NCBI RefSeq assembly: GCF_019195455.1
Contig: NZ_JAIMBW010000001.1
Span: forward strand, 930,001-994,000
Reading direction: 5' to 3'
Length of the DNA stretch: 64,000 nt
Source of the DNA: Gymnodinialimonas phycosphaerae
GTDB taxonomy: Bacteria; Pseudomonadota; Alphaproteobacteria; Rhodobacterales; Rhodobacteraceae
The notes beneath the pieces are model-generated. The model had not been told where the DNA came from and made no database searches. It worked only from the letters and a program-made list of their open reading frames with translations. The translations under genes were made by a program, and so were the position numbers. Each line of letters starts with the position of its first letter. Within the stretch, counting starts at the first letter, position 1. Of the stretch, positions 16,359 through 25,157 are shown one piece after another.

Positions 16359-17120
16359 ATGCCCGCCCCGATCAACACCCTCAAGGCCGCGCTTGCACGC
16401 GGCGAGATGCAGCGTGGGCTGTGGTTGAACCTGCCCGGTACGGTAACGGCGGAAATGGCAGGGCGTGCGGGGTTTGATTGGTGCCTTGTGGATGGGGAGC
16501 ACGGGCCATGGGACCCCACGGCGATCCGCGCCCAACTGGTGGCACTTGCGGCAACGCCGACGCCCGCCGTGGTGCGCGTGCCCGTGGCCGAGGAATGGGT
16601 GATCAAGCAGGTGTTGGATCTGGGCGTGCAGACGGTTCTGATTCCCATGGTGAATTCAGCGGCGCAGGCGAGGGCCATGGTGCGCGCCTGCCGTTACCCG
16701 CCCGAAGGCACCCGGGGCATGGGCGCAATGGTTGCGCGTGCGGGCGCGTTCGGGGCGACGTCGGACTATCCCGCCACGGCAAATGACCAGATCTGTGTGC
16801 TGGTGCAGGCCGAAAGCCGCGCAGCGATCGACGATCTGGAGGCGATTGTGGCCACGGAGGGGGTCGATGGCGTGTTCATCGGCCCCGCCGATCTGGGGGC
16901 CGACATGGGATATCGCGATGATCTGATGAACCCGGAATTGTGGCAGGTGATCGATGACGGAATCGCAAAGATCCGGGCGGGCGGCAAATCGGCGGGCATC
17001 ATCGTGAGCGGGCCGGAGATGGAGGCCCGCGTCACGGCGGCGGGCGTGAATTTCCTGGGCTGCGGCGGTGACGCGGGCGTGTTGCAGGCGGGGCTAGCGG
17101 CCTTGGCGGGGGCGCGATGA
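16359..17120 (+). CDS. HpcH/HpaI-family aldolase (2-oxo acid aldolase)
   Basis: 253 residues from ATG at 16359, with AAGGAG nine bases upstream. Divalent-metal class II aldolase fold. Catalytic and metal motifs are visible: DGEHGPWD (His base and Glu region), VRVPV with the conserved Arg, LIPMVNSAAQA, VQAESRAAIDDLEAI (metal Glu) and VFIGPADLGADMG (metal Asp). Family members cleave 4-hydroxy-2-oxo acids such as 4-hydroxy-2-oxoheptanedioate to pyruvate and an aldehyde in the cytoplasm. It overlaps the following mutarotase-like gene by ATGA, so a sugar-acid or aromatic breakdown step is possible. The substrate is not predictable. Confidence 0.9.
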   Translation: MPAPINTLKAALARGEMQRGLWLNLPGTVTAEMAGRAGFDWCLVDGEHGPWDPTAIRAQLVALAATPTPAVVRVPVAEEWVIKQVLDLGVQTVLIPMVNSAAQARAMVRACRYPPEGTRGMGAMVARAGAFGATSDYPATANDQICVLVQAESRAAIDDLEAIVATEGVDGVFIGPADLGADMGYRDDLMNPELWQVIDDGIAKIRAGGKSAGIIVSGPEMEARVTAAGVNFLGCGGDAGVLQAGLAALAGAR

Positions 17121-18184
17121 CCGGAGGCTCGCCCACCATTGATCAGGGGGTCCGCATCGCCCACGGGGATGCGGAAGCGTTGATTGACCCCTCGGTCGGC
17201 AATATCCCCCATTGGCAGGTCGCGGGACGGGTGCCGCTGCATGTGGCGCCGTGGCGGTACGAGGCAGAGGTCCAGGATGACCCTGACGTGGCGCTGGTCG
17301 ACAAGCGCCTGGCGGGTGATTTCCTTTGTATGCCGTTCGGGCGCGATGACGTCCACGACGGCCCGATCCATGGGCCCACCGCTAATGATCCGTGGCATTT
17401 GGTGGCCCAGGATGCTGCCACCGCGCGGTTCGCGCTTGGCACCGGCGTGCTTGGTGCCCATGTCACCAAAGAGGTCCGCCTTGTCGGGCCCTGCCTCTTG
17501 CAAACCCATGTGATCGAGGGCGGCGCAGGCGAGGTCACTTTCGCCCACCACCCGATGACACGCATGGCCGAGGGCGGGCGCTTGTCGTTCAGCCCCAAAC
17601 GTGCCGCCCTGACCGATCCCGTGGCGCAGCACGCGGGCGCAAATCTGTGGGCGCTCAACCAGTTACGGGGCGACCTTGATCTGGATTGCGAAGATGGCAG
17701 CACGTGGAACCTGGGCACCTATCCTGCCGGAAACGTGGTCGAGGATTTCTGCACCCTGGCCGAGGCGCGGGGCCGCGCGCTGGGGTGGACCTGCGTGATG
17801 CGTAATGCCGAAGACGACATGCTGATCGTCTTGAAGGACCCGCAGATGCTGCCTGTCACGATGCTTTGGGTTTCCAACGGCGCGCGGGATTTTCCGCCGT
17901 GGAACAGCCGCCATGTGGGGGTGTTGGGGATCGAGGATGGCTGTGCCATGGGCGGCGAGGGGCTGCGCGCGGCCTGCGCTGACAATCGCCTGACGGCCAT
18001 GGGCGTGCCCACGGTGATCGTCCTTGGCGGGCGTCACGTCATTCGCCACGCCATGGTGTCCCTGCCGCGCCCGCCTGGCTGGTCCGAGATGGCCGATATC
18101 ACGCTACAGACCGGCACATTGCGGCTGCGCGAGGCAGGCGGTGCAACGTTGGAAATTCCATTCCCGGAGGGCCACTTTGACTAG
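17117..18184 (+). CDS. Mutarotase-like (aldose 1-epimerase superfamily) hypothetical protein
   Basis: 355 residues, start overlapping the aldolase stop (ATGA). No signal peptide or membrane segment. The protein reads as a beta-sandwich with repeated short strands. GPIHGPTANDPWHLV, TKEVRLVGPCLLQTHVI and TMLWVSNGARDFPPWNSRHVGVLGIEDG resemble the DUF4432/galactose-mutarotase-like fold, with His residues (HGPT, HH) in the places where that superfamily has catalytic His. Coupling to an HpaI-type aldolase fits a sugar or sugar-acid pathway. I assign only the superfamily, and that with moderate certainty. Confidence 0.65.
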   Translation: MTGGSPTIDQGVRIAHGDAEALIDPSVGNIPHWQVAGRVPLHVAPWRYEAEVQDDPDVALVDKRLAGDFLCMPFGRDDVHDGPIHGPTANDPWHLVAQDAATARFALGTGVLGAHVTKEVRLVGPCLLQTHVIEGGAGEVTFAHHPMTRMAEGGRLSFSPKRAALTDPVAQHAGANLWALNQLRGDLDLDCEDGSTWNLGTYPAGNVVEDFCTLAEARGRALGWTCVMRNAEDDMLIVLKDPQMLPVTMLWVSNGARDFPPWNSRHVGVLGIEDGCAMGGEGLRAACADNRLTAMGVPTVIVLGGRHVIRHAMVSLPRPPGWSEMADITLQTGTLRLREAGGATLEIPFPEGHFD

Positions 18185-18659
18185 GGTTGCCCCAGAGGGG
18201 CCCGCCAGAACCGAGCGACTGATCCTGATCGACGGCGATGCCTGCCCGGTGAAAGAAGAGGTCTACAAGGCCGCCTACCGCCATAAGATCCCGGTGCGGC
18301 TGGTGGCGGCCAGCTACCTGCGCCATCCCGATCATCCGTTGATCACCATGGTCATGGCGGGCGATGCCTTCGATGCTGCCGATGACGTGATTTTCGAGGC
18401 CGCGGGGCCGGGCGCGCTGGTGATCACCGCCGATATCCTGCTGGCCGAGCGGTGCCTTGCAAAAGGGGCCGTGTGCCTCAATCACAAGGGAGACGCGTTC
18501 ACGGCGAACTCGATCGGCACGCAGGTCGCGACCCGCGCGATCATGGCCGATCTGCGGGCGGGCCTTGACGGGCAGGGGATCGGCGGGCAGCGACCGTTCT
18601 CGGCCCGGGACCGCTCGGCCTTCTCGAACGCGCTGGAGAACGCGCTGCGCAAACTATAG
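18177..18659 (+). CDS. UPF0178 (DUF188, YaiI/YqxD) family protein
   Basis: 160 residues. The family signature RLILIDGDACPVKEEVYKAA sits at the N-terminus, followed by RHKIPVRLVAASY, an Asp-rich segment (GDAFDAADDVIFE), ITADILLAERCLAKGA and the conserved LNHKGDAFTANSIG. These proteins have a PIN-like/NYN-type fold with a conserved Asp cluster and are of unknown function. I choose TTG at 18177: it follows CCCGGAGGG at a good distance, overlaps the preceding stop region, and begins 12 residues before the conserved core. No ATG lies between. It is followed 80 bp later by der. Confidence 0.85.
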   Translation: MTRVAPEGPARTERLILIDGDACPVKEEVYKAAYRHKIPVRLVAASYLRHPDHPLITMVMAGDAFDAADDVIFEAAGPGALVITADILLAERCLAKGAVCLNHKGDAFTANSIGTQVATRAIMADLRAGLDGQGIGGQRPFSARDRSAFSNALENALRKL

Positions 18660-18739
18660 ACGCCGCCCTTGGCGCGACGCCGCTTGAATTGGCGCGCAAA
18701 GGGGCGTAGAGCCGCGCCTTGATCCAAAGGTGCGCCCCC

Positions 18740-20179
18740 ATGTCTTTCACGCTTGCCATCGTCGGCCGTCCGAATGTCGGAAAATCCACGCTGTTCAACC
18801 GGCTCGTGGGCCGCAGGCTGGCGCTGGTCGATGACCAGCCTGGCGTGACCCGTGACCTGCGCGAAGGCGCGGCGAAGCTGGCGGACCTGCGTTTCACGGT
18901 GGTCGATACCGCCGGTCTTGAGGATGCCTATGACGACAGCCTGCAAGGCCGCATGCGCCGCCTGACAGAACGCGCCGTGGCCATGGCGGATGCGACGCTT
19001 TTCGTGATCGATGCCCGCGCCGGTGTCACCGCCAACGACGAAGTCTTCGCCGACATCCTGCGCAAGTCGGGCCGCCCGGTTCTGCTGGCGGCCAACAAGG
19101 CAGAGGGTAACGCCGGGCAATCCGGCCTGCTGGACGCGTTCTCTCTGGGGCTAGGGGAACCTCTGGCATTGTCAGCCGAGCATGGCGAAGGCATGGCTGA
19201 TCTGGCCCAAGTCCTGCGCCCCCTGATCGAGGCCGCAGAGCCCGATGAAGTGGCCGAGACCGATGTTGATGTAGAAGATGAAGATCGCGTCATAACACCC
19301 TCGAAACCCTTGCAAATTGCCGTTGTCGGTCGCCCCAACGCGGGCAAGTCCACCCTGATCAACCAGATCATCGGCGATGATCGCCTGCTAACCGGCCCCG
19401 AAGCCGGCATCACCCGCGATGCCATCGGCTTGCCGTTCACGTGGGACAATGTGCCGATGCGGATTTTCGACACCGCAGGCATGCGCAAACGCGCCAAGGT
19501 GCAGGAGAAACTGGAGAAGCTGAGCGTCTCGGACGGCCTGCGCGCGGTGAAATTCGCCGAGGTTGTCGTGGTCCTGCTGGACGCGGCCATCCCGTTCGAA
19601 TCCCAGGATCTGCGCATCGCCGACCTTGCGGAACGCGAGGGGCGTGCCGTGGTCGTCGCCGTCAACAAATGGGATCTGGAGCCTGAAAAGCAACAGAAAC
19701 TCAAGGATCTGCGCGTGGGGTTCGAGAAGCTTCTGCCACAGCTGCGCGGGGCGCCGCTTGTGACCGTCTCGGCGAAGACCGGCAAGGGCCTCGATAAACT
19801 CCACGCCGCGATCATGAAGATCCACGCCACGTGGAATATCCGTATTTCCACCGCGCGCCTGAACCAATGGCTGGCCGCGATGATCGAGGCGCATCCGCCC
19901 CCCGCACCGGGCGGCCGGCGCATCAAACTACGCTACATGACCCAGGTGAAAACCCGGCCGCCGGGGTTTGTCGTGATGTGTTCGCATCCGCAAAACCTGC
20001 CCGAGGCCTACTCGCGCTATCTCGTCAATGGATTGCGCGAAGACTTCAACATGCCTGGCACGCCGATCCGTCTGTGGATGCGCAGCCAGGCCGAGGATAA
20101 CCCCTACAAGAACCGCAAGAAATCAACGCCCTCACGGCTCAATAAGCACGTTAAAAAAGGCGAGACCAAGAAAGGGTAG
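18740..20179 (+). CDS. der: Ribosome-assembly GTPase Der (EngA)
   Basis: 479 residues from the ATG at 18740 ([17 protein letters not shown]). Two tandem GTPase domains are complete: G1 GRPNVGKS and GRPNAGKS, G2/G3 DTAGLEDAY and [11 protein letters not shown]4 NKAEG and NKWD, and the KH-like C-terminal domain ([17 protein letters not shown] ... [11 protein letters not shown]). Der is needed for 50S subunit maturation. An acidic linker ([16 protein letters not shown]) joins the domains. First-domain G4 reads NKAEG rather than NKxD, as usual for Der. Confidence 0.97.
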   Translation: MSFTLAIVGRPNVGKSTLFNRLVGRRLALVDDQPGVTRDLREGAAKLADLRFTVVDTAGLEDAYDDSLQGRMRRLTERAVAMADATLFVIDARAGVTANDEVFADILRKSGRPVLLAANKAEGNAGQSGLLDAFSLGLGEPLALSAEHGEGMADLAQVLRPLIEAAEPDEVAETDVDVEDEDRVITPSKPLQIAVVGRPNAGKSTLINQIIGDDRLLTGPEAGITRDAIGLPFTWDNVPMRIFDTAGMRKRAKVQEKLEKLSVSDGLRAVKFAEVVVVLLDAAIPFESQDLRIADLAEREGRAVVVAVNKWDLEPEKQQKLKDLRVGFEKLLPQLRGAPLVTVSAKTGKGLDKLHAAIMKIHATWNIRISTARLNQWLAAMIEAHPPPAPGGRRIKLRYMTQVKTRPPGFVVMCSHPQNLPEAYSRYLVNGLREDFNMPGTPIRLWMRSQAEDNPYKNRKKSTPSRLNKHVKKGETKKG

Positions 20180-20227
20180 CGCGCTGACCGCGCCTTCCTT
20201 TCATCTTGCCCAGAAAACTCTGGGGGT

Positions 20228-20246
20228 CCGGGGGCCTAGCCCCCGG
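20228..20246. terminator. GC-rich hairpin between der and grxD
   Basis: A perfect 8-bp stem CCGGGGGC/GCCCCCGG with a CTA loop lies between the convergent der and grxD genes. There is no T run, so termination is inferred from position only. Confidence 0.45.
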
Positions 20247-20281
20247 TTGGTCGCCCAAGCCGAAGGCGAGGGCGACACGCC

Positions 20282-20311
20282 TCAGGCGTTTGCTTCTCAG
20301 GCGTTTGCTTC
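20282..20311. repeat. 15-bp tandem duplication covering the grxD stop
   Basis: TCAGGCGTTTGCTTC occurs twice in direct succession (20282-20296 and 20297-20311). On the minus strand each copy reads EANA followed by TGA, so the last four codons and stop of grxD are repeated just after the real stop. Confidence 0.9.
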
Positions 20312-20656
20312 GCGGATCTTGTCTGCCGCGTCCTTGTCGTAGGTGACGCCGTTTTCCGAGAACAACGTGTCCAGCTCACCCGACAGCGTCATCTCGGTGA
20401 TGATATCGCAACCGCCGACAAATTCGCCCTTCACGTAAAGCTGCGGGATTGTCGGCCAGTCAGAGAAATCCTTGACCCCTTGGCGCAGGTTCTCGTCCGC
20501 CAACACGTTCACGTCGGCGAATTCCACGCCCATGTAGTTCAAAACCCCCGCAACGCGCGATGAGAACCCGCATTGCGGCATGGATTTCGTGCCCTTCATG
20601 AACAGGACCACGTCATTGGTGGTGATGGTTTGCTTGATCTGATCTTCAGCGCTCAT
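20297..20656 (-). CDS. grxD: Monothiol glutaredoxin, Grx4/GrxD family
   Basis: 119 residues. The monothiol active site CGFS (KSMPQCGFSSRVAGVL) and the glutathione-binding segments WPTIPQLYVKGEFVGGCDI are intact. These proteins bind a [2Fe-2S] cluster with glutathione and hand it to apoproteins, usually together with a BolA protein. The bolA-type gene is the next one upstream on the same strand, 123 bp away, which fits a functional pair. The C-terminus (DKDAADKIREANA) is duplicated in the DNA after the stop. Confidence 0.96.
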   Translation of the reverse strand: MSAEDQIKQTITTNDVVLFMKGTKSMPQCGFSSRVAGVLNYMGVEFADVNVLADENLRQGVKDFSDWPTIPQLYVKGEFVGGCDIITEMTLSGELDTLFSENGVTYDKDAADKIREANA

Positions 20657-20779
20657 GGCGAGTGTTCCTTTGGTCGGTCCGGCAGATACGCACGGGGATG
20701 AGATGGGGTCGCATGGGGCGGAGGAAAAGGGCGAAAGGACCCAGCAGGGCTAGCCAAAGCGCGGCGCCTACCCGCCGCA

Positions 20780-21016
20780 TCAGTCCGGGGCCTTCGTGGT
20801 CAGGGCCAGCGCGTGCAATTCGCCGGCAGCGCCGTCCATCTTGCCTTTCAGGGCCGCGTAGACGGCGCGCTGTTGCTGCACCCGGTTCTTGCCGCGAAAG
20901 CTTTCGTCCACGACCATGGCGGCCATATGCACACCGTCATCGCCGCTGACGTCGATCTTGGCGTTGGGAAAGCTGGCGCGCAAAAGCTGTTCGATCTCGG
21001 AGGCTTGCATGGGCAT
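20780..21016 (-). CDS. BolA-family protein (IbaG-like)
   Basis: 78 residues from ATG at 21016, with AAGGA upstream; a second ATG two codons later is possible. The fold signature is seen in SEIEQLLRASFPNAKIDVSGDDGVHMAAMVVDESF and the helix-turn NRVQQQRAVYAALKGKM, ending with LHALALTTKAP, where the His is the usual cluster ligand. BolA/IbaG proteins form Fe-S bridged heterodimers with CGFS glutaredoxins, and grxD follows downstream. The longer frame to 21139 has no ribosome binding site or conserved residues and is not used. Confidence 0.92.
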   Translation of the reverse strand: MPMQASEIEQLLRASFPNAKIDVSGDDGVHMAAMVVDESFRGKNRVQQQRAVYAALKGKMDGAAGELHALALTTKAPD

Positions 21017-21135
21017 GGTCGGTTCCTTCGCTGTCCGGGGCAAATGTAGGGCGGGGATACCCCCGCCGCAAGCAGGCAAAGCGAATCCGGGAAGTCGGGG
21101 CCCGGTTGTTGGACCCATTCGCGCGTATCTGCACG

Positions 21136-21171
21136 TCACCGCGCCGCCGCCTTCCCAGAGCGGCGCGGTGA
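21136..21171 (-). terminator. Strong hairpin at the end of purL
   Basis: A perfect 12-bp stem TCACCGCGCCGC/GCGGCGCGGTGA (21136-21147 with 21160-21171) with a 12-nt loop begins 5 bp after the purL stop. It lacks a T run but is very stable. Confidence 0.65.
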
Positions 21172-21175
21172 TGGG

Positions 21176-23350
21176 TTACGCGAAGGTTGCGGAAAAGGTG
21201 CCCATGTAGGCCTGCGACAGCTCCGCCAGCGGCGCGTCAGAGGTGCCGATGCGCACCGCATCTCCACCGACCTTGCCGACCGTGCTCAAGGCCACACCCG
21301 CCTGGCCCGCCGCCACCATCAAGGCCTCGGCCTTGTCGAACGACGTCGATATCAGGTAGCGCGCCTGATCCTCTCCGAACAGCGTAGGCGTGTCGGCCAG
21401 ATCCAGCGTAATACCGCATCCGGCGGCATGGGCGATCTCGAACGCGGCCAGGGCCAGCCCGCCGTCAGAGAGGTCCGTGCAGGCCCCGATCCATTCGCGG
21501 TTGTCGCGGATGAAATCGCCGTGGCGTTTTTCAGCCTCCAGATCCACATGGGGGGCGTCGCCGTCTTCGCGATTGAACACCTCGGCCAGCAGGGCGGATT
21601 GGCCCAGATGGCCTGCGGTTTCCCCCACCAACAAAAGGACATGCCCGTCGCGCGCGACCCCTGCGAGGAGATCATCAATATGATCGAGGAGGCCCACCGC
21701 GCCGATCGTTGGCGTAGGCAGAATGCCGGTCCCATCCGTTTCATTGTAAAGCGAGACATTGCCCGACACGATCGGCATATCAAGGGCGATGCAGGCCGCC
21801 CCGATGCCCTGGATCGCACCCACGAACTGGCCCATGATCTCGGGCTTCTCGGGGTTGCCGAAGTTCATGTTGTCTGTTGTCGCCAAGGGTTTCGCCCCCA
21901 CGGCGGTAAGGTTGCGGTAGGCTTCCGCCACGGCCTGCTTGCCGCCCTCAACGGGGTTCGCCTTCACGTAGCGCGGCGTGACGTCCGACGTGAACGCCAG
22001 CGCCTTGTCGGTCCCATGGACCCGCACCACCCCTGCGCCGAGGCCCGGGGACACCACCGTGTCGCCCATCACCTGATGGTCGTACTGCTGGTACACCCAT
22101 TGGCGGGAGCAATAGTTGGGCGAGGCGACCAGCGCGCGCAGGGCGTCGATGGGATCGACCTCGGGGACCGGGTCCATTTCCGCCGCCGGTTCCGTGGGAA
22201 CCCAGGGGCGGTCGTACTCGGGCGCGGTGGACGCCAGCTTGGACAGCGGGAGATCCGCCTTTGTTTCCCCATTGTGGACAATCAGGAAGCGGTCCTCGGC
22301 GATTGTCTCGCCGACGATGGCGAAATCGAGGTCCCATTTCACGAAAATCGCCCGCGCCACGTCCTCCAGCTCGGGCTTGAGGACCATCAGCATTCGTTCC
22401 TGAGACTCGGACAGCATCATCTCATAGGCCGTCATCGCCTCTTCCCGGATCGGCACATCGTCGAGGTTCAGCTTGATGCCAAGCCCGCCCTTGTCGCCCA
22501 TCTCGACCGCCGAACAGGTGAGGCCCGCGGCCCCCATATCCTGGATCGAGATCACGGCACCCGAGGCCATCAGCTCCAGCGTCGCCTCCAGCAGGCGCTT
22601 TTCGGTGAAGGGATCGCCGACCTGAACGGTGGGGCGTTTCTCTTCGATCGTGTCGTCGAACTCGGCCGAGGCCATCGTCGCGCCGCCCACGCCATCACGG
22701 CCCGTTTTCGCGCCCAGGTAGACGACGGGCATGCCGACGCCCGAGGCCGCACTGTAAAAGATCTTGTCGGTTTCGGCCAAGCCAGCCGCAAAGGCGTTGA
22801 CCAGGCAGTTGCCGTTGTAGGCCGGATGGAAGCGCACTTCGCCGCCAATCGTGGGCACGCCAAAGCAATTGCCGTAGCCGCCGACGCCTTCCACGACACC
22901 GTGGACCAGTTGCCGCGTCTTGGGGTGGGCCACTTCGCCAAAGCTGAGCGAGTTCATCGCCGCAATCGGCCGCGCGCCCATGGTGAAGACGTCACGAAGA
23001 ATGCCGCCAACGCCCGTGGCCGCGCCCTGGTAGGGCTCGATATATGACGGGTGGTTGTGGCTTTCCATTTTGAAGACGACACACAGCTTTTCGCCGTTGG
23101 GCCCATCCCCGATATCGACGATGCCCGCGTTCTCGCCGGGGCCACAGATGACCTGGGGGCCTTCAGTCGGGAGGGTGCGCAGCCACTTCTTGGACGACTT
23201 GTAGGAGCAATGCTCGTTCCACATGGCCGAGAAGATGCCCATCTCGGTGTAGTTCGGCGCGCGGCCAAGGATGTTTTGCACCTCGGCCCATTCATCGTCG
23301 GTAAAGCCGTGGGCGGCGATCATTTCAGGCGTAATGGCAGGTTCGGTCAT
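21176..23350 (-). CDS. purL: Phosphoribosylformylglycinamidine synthase subunit PurL
   Basis: 724 residues from ATG at 23350 (AAGGGG upstream). This is the small PurL that works with separate PurS and PurQ in step four of purine synthesis, making FGAM from FGAR, ATP and glutamine-derived ammonia. Signatures are [18 protein letters not shown] near residue 38, [25 protein letters not shown], the [14 protein letters not shown] motif, and the second ATP-binding half ([34 protein letters not shown]). The frame extends upstream to 23527 but the added part is unlike the family. purS and purQ are not in the window. Confidence 0.97.
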   Translation of the reverse strand: MTEPAITPEMIAAHGFTDDEWAEVQNILGRAPNYTEMGIFSAMWNEHCSYKSSKKWLRTLPTEGPQVICGPGENAGIVDIGDGPNGEKLCVVFKMESHNHPSYIEPYQGAATGVGGILRDVFTMGARPIAAMNSLSFGEVAHPKTRQLVHGVVEGVGGYGNCFGVPTIGGEVRFHPAYNGNCLVNAFAAGLAETDKIFYSAASGVGMPVVYLGAKTGRDGVGGATMASAEFDDTIEEKRPTVQVGDPFTEKRLLEATLELMASGAVISIQDMGAAGLTCSAVEMGDKGGLGIKLNLDDVPIREEAMTAYEMMLSESQERMLMVLKPELEDVARAIFVKWDLDFAIVGETIAEDRFLIVHNGETKADLPLSKLASTAPEYDRPWVPTEPAAEMDPVPEVDPIDALRALVASPNYCSRQWVYQQYDHQVMGDTVVSPGLGAGVVRVHGTDKALAFTSDVTPRYVKANPVEGGKQAVAEAYRNLTAVGAKPLATTDNMNFGNPEKPEIMGQFVGAIQGIGAACIALDMPIVSGNVSLYNETDGTGILPTPTIGAVGLLDHIDDLLAGVARDGHVLLLVGETAGHLGQSALLAEVFNREDGDAPHVDLEAEKRHGDFIRDNREWIGACTDLSDGGLALAAFEIAHAAGCGITLDLADTPTLFGEDQARYLISTSFDKAEALMVAAGQAGVALSTVGKVGGDAVRIGTSDAPLAELSQAYMGTFSATFA

Positions 23351-23542
23351 GCAAGCGGGTCCCCTTGTTACCGGGGGTATTATTCCAAGGCCCCCGGACA
23401 TGGAAGACGCAAGTCGCCCCCCAATGCATGCGTGAAGGGCCGCGCGCGTGATAGGCTCCTTGCGTGATGGGCTGCTTGCTTGATGGTCTGGGACACGCAA
23501 GATACGGTCGCGCGCAGATCGCTGCATTCAGGCGCATGGCCC

Positions 23543-24448
23543 ATGGCGCTTGAACTCCGCTATTCCGACATCTACCACGACTTGCAGGAAGCGGATTACT
23601 ACACCGTTCCCAAGGATCAGTTTCCCCATATCCCCTATGCCAAGCTTTCGGCCCCGGCGTTGCACAACATCTACCTTATGCGCCGCTTTGAGGTGCCGAA
23701 GTCACCGAGGCCTTCAACGCGGATATGACAGAGAACCAGCGCTACTATGCGCAACACGGCTATCTGATCCTGCGCGACTTCATCCCCCATGACCTGATCG
23801 ACGCCTACCTGGCCCTGCGCGACCGGTTGGATCTGGGGAAGCGGCGGTTCAAGGATGCCACGCCCTACATCGAGCATCGCGAGTTGCGTGATATCCTTGT
23901 CTATCGCCCCTTGATGGAGGTGATCCGAGAGCTTCATGCCGCCGAAATGGGGCTGATCTTCGCGCTTACCGGGTTCAGGTCAACGAAACGGGGCTGGCAT
24001 CAGGATGCCTATCTGGATCCAGATGAGGCCGTGCCGCGTCTGGCCAGCTGGATTGCTTGCGGCGATGTCCAATCAGAAGATCAATGAATTCCTGCGCCCC
24101 GATGTGCATTGGCCCGATGGCCATGTCACCCGCAAGAACGGTGAGATGGGCTGAGGCCGGATTTCCGAGGCGTTCATCGACCCGGCGGTCTATGCCAAGT
24201 TCGAAAGCGATGGAGCCTAGGTGCGGGAGTTCACGGCAAAGAAGGGCGATGTGTTGCTGTGGTATGGACGCCTGATGCACCGGGGCTCGCCGCCGCGCGC
24301 GGAAGGCAGCAGGCGACCGGGCCTGATTGGCCACTATGCCCCGATCTTCGAGCGGCGCCGGGGGTATTTCGCCCAGACCCCGACGCAAGAGCATTTCATC
24401 TGTCCCCCGCACAAGATCGGCACGCTGAAGGCGGAGCGATCCGAATAG
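23543..24448 (+). pseudogene. Decayed phytanoyl-CoA dioxygenase (PhyH) family gene
   Basis: Pieces of one protein lie in two frames. Frame from ATG 23543 gives MALELRYSDIYHDLQEADYY to MRRFE near 23690. The neighbouring frame then continues GAEVTEAFNADMTENQRYYA to the HxD iron motif (WHQDAYLDPDEA) and ASWIACGDV, ending at 24087. From about 24065 the first frame resumes (INEFLRPDVHWPDGH) but has in-frame TGA at 24152 and TAG at 24218, then EFTAKKGDVLLWYGRLMHRGSPP with the distal His and HYAP to the end. So there are two frameshifts and two nonsense codons. Intact relatives are about 300-residue Fe(II)/2-oxoglutarate oxygenases. Multiple lesions make sequencing error unlikely as the whole explanation. 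Confidence 0.85.
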
Positions 24449-24462
24449 GCGCGGGCGTTCCG

Positions 24463-24939
24463 CTATAGCGCGCGGCGGAAGATCAGGGCGGTGGGGCGGT
24501 CAAATCCCGGATGGGTGAAGGTCTGGGCTTGCGTGAAGCCCATGCGGAGGTAAGCCTGTTGGTTGCCTGTCAATTCGACGCGTGCATAAAGCTGGAGGGT
24601 GCCGTGACCCTGCGCCCGGGCGTGGGTTGCCGCCGCCTCGATCAAGGCGCGGGCGTGGCCTTGGCCGCGATATGCCTGATCCACGGCAAGCTTCCCGACT
24701 TCATAGGCCTCGCCCATGGCCTGTCCGAACAGGCAGCCCACAAGGATGCCGTCCTGGCGGGCGATGAACATGTCTTCCTGCGTGGCCTTATTGATCAGAT
24801 CATCCAGGGTCATCGTGGCCATCGACGACGGTGGATCAATCACGCCGGACATGGGTGCGTAGGCCGCCACCAACATTGCATGGAGCGCGTCCCAGGCGGC
24901 AAATCCCGCTGGATTTGTTTCTATTTCGGAAACAGTCAT
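24463..24939 (-). CDS. GNAT-family N-acetyltransferase
   Basis: 158 residues from ATG at 24939 (an ATG at 24951 is also possible, but its purine-rich site is too close). The acetyl-CoA loop is clear: VGKLAVDQAYRGQGHARALIEAAATHARAQG, with the Q/RxxGxG/A motif. The C-terminal strand YLRMGFTQAQTFTHPGFDRPTALIFRRAL is typical of GNAT. Substrate unknown. The open frame reaches 25077 but that part is the terminator and hairpins of the small RNA just upstream. The gene starts 28 bp after that terminator, so it may use read-through or its own promoter. Confidence 0.85.
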   Translation of the reverse strand: MTVSEIETNPAGFAAWDALHAMLVAAYAPMSGVIDPPSSMATMTLDDLINKATQEDMFIARQDGILVGCLFGQAMGEAYEVGKLAVDQAYRGQGHARALIEAAATHARAQGHGTLQLYARVELTGNQQAYLRMGFTQAQTFTHPGFDRPTALIFRRAL

Positions 24940-24967
24940 GGCTGGAATCATCCCCTCACGCAGTGCC

Positions 24968-24995
24968 AAAAAAAAGGCCGAGACGAATCTCGGCC
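24968..24995 (-). terminator. Rho-independent terminator of the second small RNA
   Basis: Perfect 8-bp stem (24976-24983 with 24988-24995), TTCG tetraloop on the minus strand, then eight T (24968-24975). One of the clearest terminators in the window. Confidence 0.9.
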
Positions 24996-25053
24996 GAAGT
25001 CCAACAGGGAGGTATTGAAGCTGACTAGTTGTCTTCTTCAATAACGAACAACT
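24968..25053 (-). ncRNA. Candidate CcsR-like (cuckoo family) small RNA, second copy
   Basis: Minus strand, between LysR and GNAT genes. A 5' stem AGTTGT/ACAACT (25048-25053 with 25027-25032) is followed by a weak hairpin whose loop holds CCTCCC (complement of 25007-25012). Then comes a perfect 8-bp terminator stem GGCCGAGA/TCTCGGCC with a TTCG loop and eight T. The architecture matches the copy at 1474-1566: CCUCCC loop, then terminator within a few bases. A possible promoter, TTGCCT, 18 bp, TTAATA, ends about 8 bp before the first stem. No protein frame here is convincing. Confidence 0.65.
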
Positions 25054-25157
25054 ATTAATCAAATGGCTTAGGATCAAGGCAAACTAGGGCTTGCGCACGC
25101 AAACCCGGTATGTCTGTGGCGCATAGCACACAGACATAGCAGGGCTTTGCACAAGGT

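Noticed and set aside
24940..25077. N-terminal extension of the GNAT protein to 25077
   Set aside because: The extra residues are translated from the sRNA terminator and hairpins, and have no resemblance to GNAT proteins.
25055..25090. RpoH-type promoter (CTTGA...CCAT) for the second small RNA
   Set aside because: The two elements are only about 8 bp apart, too close for the known spacing.
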